From: Candidatus Aminicenantota bacterium
Lineage (GTDB): Bacteria > Acidobacteriota > Aminicenantia > Aminicenantales > Aminicenantaceae
Direction of reading: 5' to 3'
Length of the DNA: 11,077 nt
NCBI GenBank assembly: GCA_030615975.1
Contig: JAUWYH010000033.1
Coordinates: 1-11,077 of the forward strand
Shown: positions 6,071 through 11,077 of the stretch, piece by piece
Numbering within the stretch: position 1 is the stretch's first letter
How the letters are laid out: each line of letters starts with the position of its first letter
Notes under the pieces: generated by a model
Told to the model about the DNA's origin: nothing
Database searches by the model: none
Seen by the model: the letters and a program-made list of their open reading frames with translations, nothing else
Made by a program: the position numbers and the translations under genes

Positions 6071-7993
6071 ATGTTAAAAGCAATGCGAAAAAATGTAAAA
6101 TCCTTGGCTCCTATCCTTTGGATCGTGATAGCTGCCTTTATCATAACCATTTTCGCTGTTTGGGGTGGAGGATTAGGAGAGAAGAAAGCAGCAAGCACCA
6201 TTGCCAGGGTAGGAAAAGAAAAGATTTCGGCTAATCTATACTCTCAAAATTTAAGACAAAGGCTTGAAACGCTAAAAAGGGAGTTCAAGGAACTCAACAG
6301 AAACTTTATCCAACAACTCAACATACCCCAGCAAGTTTTAGAACAAATCATCCAGCAATCACTTCTGCTTCAACTGGCTCAAGATATGGGCATAGATGCT
6401 ACACCTGAGGAAATTCGAGAAAAAATCATGAGCTATCCTGTGTTCCAAAAAGATGGAAAATTTATTGGTTTTGAAGAATATAAAAGAATCTTGGATTGGA
6501 ATCGGACTCCTGTATCTCAATTCGAACAAAGTCTTAGAAAAGAAATTATAATCGATAAACTGATCAAAGCCCTCACAGCAGGAGTAACCGCCACTGAAGA
6601 AGAAATTTGGCAAAATTATAAGAAGAACAACGAAAGCGCTAAATTGGAATACGTCGTCGGGGAGACGGAAAAAATAGAATTGAAAGAAGAGCCACAACCT
6701 GAGGAGATTTTGGCTTATTTTGAAGAGAATAAAGAAAAATTCCAAACCCCAGAAAAAAGAGAAGGAGTAATGGTTTTCCTCAAAACTGACGAATTAAAAA
6801 ATGAAATCGAACTCGAAGACTCAGAAATCGAGAAATATTACAAAGATAACCTGTCACAATTCAAAGAGCCAGAAAGAGTCAAACTCAGCAGAATCTATCT
6901 TCCTTATGAAGATAAAGAAAAAGAGCTCGTAGCGGCGGAAGCTAAAAACATTTTGGACAAAATTCAGAAAGGTGAAGATTTTTCTGAACTGGCGAAAAAA
7001 CATTCAAAGGACGAAAAAGCAAAAGACAGTGGAGACTGGGGTCTTTTTGACTGGAAAAGGTTATCTTCTAAAGAACAGAAAGAAATTGAAAAATTAGCCT
7101 CAGGAGAAAATTCTGATCTTATAGAGCTCGAAGATGGTGTTTCTCTTCTTAAAATCACAGAAAAAAAGCCTTCTCTGGCAAAGCCCCTTTCAGACGTTAA
7201 AGAAAGAATTACAACCATCCTCAAAGATCAAAAAGCCCGAGAGTTAGCAGATAAGAAAATCTCTAACCTCGAAAAAGGGGCGCGAAAAGAGAAAAGTGTG
7301 GACATAGCAGCCCAAAAAATCGGATTAAAGATAAGACAAACCGGTCTTCTTGAAGAGGGCCAAGAAATAGAAGACATAGACCCCTCTGGTTCTATCAGCC
7401 AAACTCTCTTCAAACTCAAGGAAAAGGAGATTTCTTCTCTTGTTTATACGTACAAAGGTATCGGCGTTGTCCAACTCAAAAAGATCGTCTCTTCTCACCA
7501 GGGAAATTTCGAAGAAGTCAAAGATGAAGTCAAGAAGGAATTTCTAGCCAAAAAGAAGAAAGGAAAAGTTTTTGAAAGGATGGAAAAAGCAAGATCAGAA
7601 CTTAAAAGGAAAGACCTTGAAAATTTAGCAGAAAAATACGACCTTATATACAATACCGCAGAGGAACACAAACGAGGACAGTATTTGGGTATTATCGGAG
7701 AAAACTCAGAGGTCGACCGCCTCGCCTTTTCTCTTCCTTTAGAACAGCCGAGTGAACCTGTTGAATTTGAAAAAGGCTATGTCTTGATAAGAATCTTAGG
7801 TAGAAAAGAAGTCACACGCCAAGATTTCAAAGAAAGCAAAAAAAAGGAAAAAGATAATTTTCTTGAAGCAAAAAAGAACAAATTTCTCCAATCTTATATG
7901 TACAAATTGAGAGCGGAGAAAGGAGTGAAGATAAGATACGAACTTTTTCTTAAAATCAATGCTGATATACTGTCTCGCTTTGAAGGAGAATAA
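6071..7993 (+). CDS. PpiD/SurA-like membrane-anchored peptidyl-prolyl isomerase-type chaperone
   Basis: The 640-residue protein has a single N-terminal transmembrane helix (about 13-32, after KAMRKNVKSLAP), the layout of PpiD, which helps proteins that have just crossed the membrane to fold. A SurA/PpiD-type N-terminal helical chaperone domain follows (about 42-195, beginning STIARVGKEKIS). A parvulin-like domain spans about 268-365 (GEDFSELAKKHSKDE, SGDWGLFDW). Degenerate parvulin-like pieces appear near 430-470 and 545-578 (FEKGYVLIRILGRKE). The C-terminal part is very rich in Lys and Glu and likely helical. In the parvulin domain the two conserved histidines are absent: the usual ARHIL reads SRIYL (R274), and the usual GYHII reads GVSLL (S358). 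Isomerase activity is therefore doubtful and a holdase role more likely. GAGG at 6060-6063 supports the start. Gene symbol withheld because SurA-like alternatives exist. Confidence 0.85.
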   Translation: MLKAMRKNVKSLAPILWIVIAAFIITIFAVWGGGLGEKKAASTIARVGKEKISANLYSQNLRQRLETLKREFKELNRNFIQQLNIPQQVLEQIIQQSLLLQLAQDMGIDATPEEIREKIMSYPVFQKDGKFIGFEEYKRILDWNRTPVSQFEQSLRKEIIIDKLIKALTAGVTATEEEIWQNYKKNNESAKLEYVVGETEKIELKEEPQPEEILAYFEENKEKFQTPEKREGVMVFLKTDELKNEIELEDSEIEKYYKDNLSQFKEPERVKLSRIYLPYEDKEKELVAAEAKNILDKIQKGEDFSELAKKHSKDEKAKDSGDWGLFDWKRLSSKEQKEIEKLASGENSDLIELEDGVSLLKITEKKPSLAKPLSDVKERITTILKDQKARELADKKISNLEKGARKEKSVDIAAQKIGLKIRQTGLLEEGQEIEDIDPSGSISQTLFKLKEKEISSLVYTYKGIGVVQLKKIVSSHQGNFEEVKDEVKKEFLAKKKKGKVFERMEKARSELKRKDLENLAEKYDLIYNTAEEHKRGQYLGIIGENSEVDRLAFSLPLEQPSEPVEFEKGYVLIRILGRKEVTRQDFKESKKKEKDNFLEAKKNKFLQSYMYKLRAEKGVKIRYELFLKINADILSRFEGE

Positions 7994-8006
7994 TAAAAGG
8001 AAAAGT

Positions 8007-8120
8007 AAGCATCCCATCTTCCGTGATGAGGGTAAGGACAGGGGGTTCGTCACACCCATGCCCTTACCCTCTACGATCTTGTGAGTTCTTACTTCTTCTA
8101 TCACGGAATTTGTGATGCTT
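8007..8120. repeat. long imperfect palindromic element between ppiD-like and M29 peptidase genes
   Basis: The outer 21 bases on each side (8007-8027 and 8100-8120) are inverted repeats matching at 18 of 21 positions; they include AAGCATC/GATGCTT and the 9-base TTCCGTGAT/ATCACGGAA. Inside, GAGGGTAAGG (8028-8037) pairs perfectly with CCTTACCCTC (8062-8071), and GGGT (8043-8046) can pair with ACCC (8054-8057). The right arm holds 28 extra bases (8072-8099) with no partner in the left arm. Those bases include CTTACTT (8088-8094), which can instead pair with AAGTAAG (8003-8009), a segment overlapping the outer stem. No clear target-site duplication and no terminator-like T run follows. It fills most of the 143-base gap and ends 2 bases before the Shine-Dalgarno of the next gene. 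It could be a miniature palindromic repeat, a structured leader RNA or an mRNA processing/stability hairpin. Confidence 0.7.
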
Positions 8121-8136
8121 CCAAAGGAAAATTAAA

Positions 8137-9078
8137 ATGAACAATCTCTATAAAGCTGCGGAAAAAGCCATTAAGCAATCCCTCCGCCTGCGCAAAGGGG
8201 AAAGATTCCTGCTTGTTACAGATAAACAGAAAATGGAGATAGCTGAAGCTCTCGCCTATTGGGCCAAAGAGCGTGGAGCCGAAACAACAACCTATCTCAT
8301 GACAGAGACCTTAAGACCTATCACACAACCAACACGCCTCTTTAAGGAAATGGCTAAAAAGGCCGAAATTATAGCTTATATGCTTGACTCGAGGATCGAA
8401 GAAAAACCTTTCAGAGGATACATGGTGAAGGTCGGCATGGAAAACAGCCGCATCTGTATGATGCCTGGTCTTACGAAAGATATGATGGAACGCCTTGTGA
8501 ATATCGATTTTGCGAAGATGGATGCTTTCGCAAAAAAAGCGATAAAAGCTTTAAAAGATGCAGATTGTGTTCTTGTGGAGAATCCGGAAGGAACAAAGAT
8601 TGAATTCAGCGTGAAGGGAAGGAAATGGGCCAATGATAACGGCGATATAAGCCGCAAAGGATATCATGGGAACCTCCCGGCTGGAGAGTGCTTCACAGCA
8701 CCGGTGGAGGACACCTTTAACGGAAAACTGGTCATCAGCCTCATCGACGATAAGCTGGGCCACGGAGTCATGGAGTTTGAAAAAGGGAGACTTGTGAAAT
8801 TCAAGGGAAATGGCATAGAGGCTATCGTTAAAAACATCGGCAAAGATGAAACAGGTCTCATCATCGGGGAGTTTGGCATTGGGACAAATCCTCAGGCCCG
8901 GATCACATCTAACATGCTGGAAGCAGAAAAAGCTTTTGGGACAGCCCATTTTGCGATCGGAGACTCCTACGGTCTGGGTCGCAACAGAAGTCCACATCAC
9001 TATGATGCTCTGGTGAATAAAGTCACGATTAGAGCCAAAGGGAAATATATCGTAAAAGATGGGAAATTTCTTATTTAA
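8137..9078 (+). CDS. M29-type metallo-aminopeptidase (thermophilic aminopeptidase family)
   Basis: The 313-residue protein resembles the short branch of the M29 aminopeptidase family, dimetal enzymes that remove N-terminal residues from peptides in the cytoplasm; classical AmpS-type members are about 100 residues longer. Candidate metal ligands are E184 (NLPAGE, 179-184), E245 (IIGEFGIGTNP, 242-252), H271 (GTAHFAIGDS), H288 and D290 (SPHHYDAL). The N-terminal part (KAIKQSLRLRKGERFLLVTD) is typical of the Rossmann-like domain. Related dioxygenases of the 2,5-dihydroxypyridine type share this fold, so activity is inferred. AAAGGA at 8123-8128 supports ATG 8137, directly after the palindrome at 8007-8120. 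Base composition is somewhat richer in G+C (counted 60-base lines gave 42-55%) than in the preceding genes (lines of 37-40%). The stop lies 2 bases from the stop of the convergent gene. Confidence 0.82.
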   Translation: MNNLYKAAEKAIKQSLRLRKGERFLLVTDKQKMEIAEALAYWAKERGAETTTYLMTETLRPITQPTRLFKEMAKKAEIIAYMLDSRIEEKPFRGYMVKVGMENSRICMMPGLTKDMMERLVNIDFAKMDAFAKKAIKALKDADCVLVENPEGTKIEFSVKGRKWANDNGDISRKGYHGNLPAGECFTAPVEDTFNGKLVISLIDDKLGHGVMEFEKGRLVKFKGNGIEAIVKNIGKDETGLIIGEFGIGTNPQARITSNMLEAEKAFGTAHFAIGDSYGLGRNRSPHHYDALVNKVTIRAKGKYIVKDGKFLI

Positions 9079-9080
9079 CT

Positions 9081-9842
9081 TCACCCTTTACGAATATTTT
9101 CAGCGAAAAGGTCTTTAACTCTTCTCTCCATCGCCTCTCTGAACCTGTTTACAACATCCGTAAATTCTTCTTCAATATAATCTGTTATATACATCGGCTT
9201 CCCGACATTGACTCTTATTTTCGCTGGAATGAGAAAAGGAGCATGCGTTCCAAAGAAAGCTATTGGAGTGACAGGAACTTTGATTCCTTCCTTTCGAAAC
9301 AAATTATAAGAAATGATCGAAACCCCTCCCCTAAAAGAGCTCACATAAGGATGGAGACTCCCTTTCATGATCCTGCCTCGGCCCTGGAGGGCAATGAAGA
9401 CTCTTCCTTTTCTGAGATAATCTTGGCAGGTTCTTATAGCCAGCCTCTTTTTCTGGTATAAATCCACAGGAATTGTTCCTACTTTATTGATGTTGGTCGA
9501 AATATAGTTAACTATATAGGATTTCAAAGGAATAATGAGAAGTTCCAAAAAAGGAGCAAGGTTTTTAAAATGACGACGAAGATGCTTCTTGATGAGAAAA
9601 TTGAATTCCTTTTTATTAAATATCATATTGTTTGCTGTAAAAAAAATCGGCCGAGGAACTATCTTGAACAGAGTCGCTATATCTTTAAAAGTTCCGATGT
9701 GGTTGCCGACAATGATGTTCGGCCCTGATTTTATAAAATTTTCCTCCCCTTTAATCACAATCTTTTTTCCCAGAAGAGCAAAATTGCTTAGGCGTCTTAT
9801 CACAGGCTCCATTCTTTTTATTTCTTCTTCAAAAGTAACCAT
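9081..9842 (-). CDS. divergent PlsC-like lysophospholipid/glycerol-phosphate acyltransferase
   Basis: The 253-residue - strand protein has the order of motifs of the PlsC/LPLAT family, which transfers acyl chains to lysophosphatidate or related acceptors at the membrane. NIIVGNHIGTFKDIATL (42-58) matches motif I, but D54 stands six residues after H48, giving HX5D instead of the standard HX4D. GRVFIALQGRGRI (146-158) takes the place of the FPEGTRS motif and has glutamine (Q153) where the family has glutamate. FRGGVSIISY (170-179) and VPVTPIAFFGTH (189-200) match the later motifs. Hydrophobic stretches, for example LELLIIPLKSYIV (99-111), could contact the membrane, but no clear transmembrane helix is present. 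ATG 9842 is preceded by a weak GGA and a good - strand promoter. It is convergent with the M29 gene and divergent from iadA. The fold is likely; activity and substrate are uncertain. Confidence 0.75.
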   Translation of the reverse strand: MVTFEEEIKRMEPVIRRLSNFALLGKKIVIKGEENFIKSGPNIIVGNHIGTFKDIATLFKIVPRPIFFTANNMIFNKKEFNFLIKKHLRRHFKNLAPFLELLIIPLKSYIVNYISTNINKVGTIPVDLYQKKRLAIRTCQDYLRKGRVFIALQGRGRIMKGSLHPYVSSFRGGVSIISYNLFRKEGIKVPVTPIAFFGTHAPFLIPAKIRVNVGKPMYITDYIEEEFTDVVNRFREAMERRVKDLFAENIRKG

Positions 9843-9862
9843 TTCAATCGTTCCAATTTTTT

Positions 9863-9891
9863 ATTTTAAGCTAATTCTACTAAAAATTCAA
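9863..9891 (-). promoter_or_regulatory. predicted promoter for the PlsC-like gene
   Basis: On the - strand TTGAAT (9891-9886) and TAAAAT (9868-9863) are separated by 17 bases, each one mismatch from sigma-70 consensus. Transcription would start near 9856, leaving about 13 bases before the start codon at 9842, and this supports that start. Call is by eye in an A/T-rich region, so chance matches are possible. Confidence 0.45.
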
Positions 9892-9915
9892 AAGCTTCTT
9901 TTGGAGTTAGGCCTC

Positions 9916-9954
9916 TATAATCCTATTGAAAATATAAACAAGTCATGATAATTT
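9916..9954 (+). promoter_or_regulatory. candidate promoter elements for iadA
   Basis: The divergent gap 9843-10007 must hold the iadA promoter. Two candidates are seen. TTGAAA (9926-9931) is followed after 17 bases by TAATTT (9949-9954), or after 15 bases by GATAAT (9947-9952). A perfect TATAAT (9916-9921) has no good -35 box at the right distance. None is decisive. Confidence 0.3.
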
Positions 9955-9968
9955 AACCCTTTATATAG

Positions 9969-9995
9969 ACAAAAAAATCATAATCAGTTTTTTGT
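9969..9995 (+). promoter_or_regulatory. 8-base inverted repeat just before the iadA ribosome binding site
   Basis: ACAAAAAA (9969-9976) and TTTTTTGT (9988-9995) form a perfect inverted repeat around an 11-base spacer, ending one base before the Shine-Dalgarno. It could be a weak leader hairpin or an operator half-site pair. Being mostly A:T it may also be chance. Confidence 0.3.
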
Positions 9996-9996
9996 G

Positions 9997-10002
9997 AGGA
10001 GG
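9997..10002 (+). promoter_or_regulatory. strong Shine-Dalgarno fixing the iadA start
   Basis: AGGAGG stands 5 bases before ATG 10008 and identifies that codon as the start, consistent with the expected N-terminus of the enzyme. Confidence 0.8.
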
Positions 10003-10007
10003 AAAAG

Positions 10008-11077
10008 ATGATCTTTTTGATCCAGAATGGAAATATTTTTGCGCCCATGCCATTAGGCAAGAGAGATGTTTTGATTTTAGGGAATAAAATTGGAGCTATC
10101 AGCCAACCCGGGGAAATTAAGATTGGAGGAGTCAATGTCCAAACCATAGATGCCTCAGAAAAGATCATAACTCCTGGATTCATTGATAGCCACGTTCATC
10201 TATTAGGCGGAGGGGGAGAAGGAGGACCAGCTACAAGGGCTCCTGAAATCACTGTAGAAGACATCCTTTCAAGTGGCGTTTCAACAGTCATCGGCTGCCT
10301 GGGTACAGATGGAACAACACGGCATATGGAATCGCTCCTAGCTAAGGCAAGGGGTCTCGAAGAAGAAGGAATCACGACCTATATCTTTTCGGGATCCTAT
10401 GAGATTCCTGTGGTCACAATCACAGGAAGTGTTCGTTCCGATCTTATTCTCATCGAAAAAGTCATCGGATCGGGAGAAATAGCTATCTCTGATCATCGTT
10501 CATCCCAGCCCACTTTCGAAGAGATTGCCCGCTTGGCCGCAGAGTGTCGTGTTGGAGGAATGTTGGGAGGAAAAGCAGGTGTTCTTCACCTTCACCTCGG
10601 CGATGGCCACCGTAAATTAGAAATGCTTTTCAGGCTGATCAAGGAAACAGAAATTCCTCCTACACAAGTCATCCCCACCCATGTCAACCGCAATCCTCAA
10701 CTCCTTGAAGAAGCCATTACCTTCGTTAATCAGGGAGGGTATGTCGATTTAACGGCTGGTATTGATCCTGAACCTAAAGATAACAGCGAGACAAGCATCG
10801 CTGCCGCAATCCGCCTATTCCTCGAAAAAAAAGTTCCTCTTACCCATATCACAATAAGTTCTGACAGCAACGGAAGTCTTCCGGTTTTTGACAAAAGGGG
10901 AAATCTTGTTGGTCTAACCATCGCAACCCAAAAATCTCTCCTGGAAAACTTTCGATGCTTGATAAAAAAGAATATCTTAAGCTTAGAAGACGCTTTAAAA
11001 CTATTTTCCACCAATCCTGCACTCTTCTACAAGCTCAAACAAAAAGGAGAAATCAAAGAGGGAAAAGATGCCGACCT
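10008..11077 (+). CDS. iadA: isoaspartyl dipeptidase (beta-aspartyl peptidase), C-terminus beyond window
   Basis: IadA, an M38 amidohydrolase, cleaves beta-aspartyl dipeptides that arise from protein ageing and isoaspartate formation. The frame is open to the window edge, giving 356 full residues of an expected ~390. Visible features match E. coli IadA closely: PGFIDSHVHLLGGGGEGGP (56-74) with metal ligands H62 and H64 and substrate-contacting E71; SDHRSSQPT (161-169); HLHLGDGH (194-201) with H196; IPTHVNRNP (222-230) with H225; SSDSNGS (284-290) with catalytic D286; and KGEIKEGKDAD at the edge. The lysine that is carboxylated and bridges the two metals in E. coli (K162, in VIGVKCAISD) corresponds to E157 in VIGSGEIAISD. 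A glutamate bridge is known elsewhere in the amidohydrolase superfamily, so activity is still expected. It is divergent from the acyltransferase gene. Its role would be peptide salvage alongside the M29 peptidase. Confidence 0.93.
   Translation, partial: MIFLIQNGNIFAPMPLGKRDVLILGNKIGAISQPGEIKIGGVNVQTIDASEKIITPGFIDSHVHLLGGGGEGGPATRAPEITVEDILSSGVSTVIGCLGTDGTTRHMESLLAKARGLEEEGITTYIFSGSYEIPVVTITGSVRSDLILIEKVIGSGEIAISDHRSSQPTFEEIARLAAECRVGGMLGGKAGVLHLHLGDGHRKLEMLFRLIKETEIPPTQVIPTHVNRNPQLLEEAITFVNQGGYVDLTAGIDPEPKDNSETSIAAAIRLFLEKKVPLTHITISSDSNGSLPVFDKRGNLVGLTIATQKSLLENFRCLIKKNILSLEDALKLFSTNPALFYKLKQKGEIKEGKDAD

Noticed and set aside
8007..8120. Rho-independent terminator for the PpiD-like gene
   Set aside because: The stem is interrupted by a 28-base one-sided loop and is not followed by a T run; A-rich sequence and a ribosome site follow instead.
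8137..9078. Recent horizontal transfer of the M29 peptidase gene, suggested by higher G+C in sampled lines
   Set aside because: iadA lines also reach 58% G+C, so the range within this genome is wide; no mobility gene or target duplication is present.
9843..10007. Small gene or RNA gene in the divergent gap
   Set aside because: No convincing short ORF with a ribosome site and no RNA fold beyond the A:T inverted repeat; promoters explain the region.

Overview
The window reads as a compact, low-to-moderate GC bacterial chromosome segment. Several 60-base lines counted by eye ran from about 37 to 58% G+C. Genes are tightly packed, all but one on the + strand, and no tRNA, rRNA, transposase or CRISPR array is visible. 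The non-mevalonate isoprenoid enzyme IspH, a six-domain ribosomal protein S1, an IHF/HU protein and a membrane-anchored PpiD/SurA-type folding factor together suggest a Gram-negative-type bacterium. Acyl-CoA dehydrogenase, isoaspartyl dipeptidase, an M29-type peptidase and an aspartoacylase/desuccinylase-type hydrolase fit a peptide- or amino-acid-using heterotroph. The lineage cannot be fixed from the sequence. An uncultured group such as Aminicenantes or another Acidobacteria relative is only a guess.

Layout. (1) 1-1353: the hydrophobic C-terminal tail of a probable membrane protein, a 48-residue two-helix membrane ORF and a membrane-anchored zinc hydrolase, separated by only 4 and 3 bases. 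(2) 1379-7993: a near-consensus promoter drives ispH, which overlaps rpsA (S1), which overlaps an ihfB-like gene, which overlaps a HIT-family nucleotide hydrolase/phosphorylase gene. After short gaps follow an acyl-CoA dehydrogenase and a PpiD-like chaperone. (3) 7994-8136: a 143-base gap almost filled by a long imperfect palindrome (8007-8120) that ends just before the ribosome binding site of the next gene. (4) 8137-9078: an M29-type metallo-aminopeptidase. (5) 9081-9842, - strand: a divergent PlsC-like acyltransferase, convergent with the peptidase gene (2 bases between stops). (6) 9843-10007: a divergent promoter region. (7) 10008 to the window end: isoaspartyl dipeptidase iadA, cut by the window edge.

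The central run joins isoprenoid synthesis, translation, nucleoid structure, dinucleotide turnover, acyl-CoA oxidation and envelope protein folding. The flanking genes centre on peptide hydrolysis. No clearly new multi-gene system is visible. The points most worth a second look are the palindromic element at 8007-8120, the acyltransferase whose two catalytic motifs both deviate from the family pattern, the isoaspartyl dipeptidase with glutamate in place of the carboxylated lysine, and the PpiD-like protein whose parvulin domain lacks both conserved histidines.
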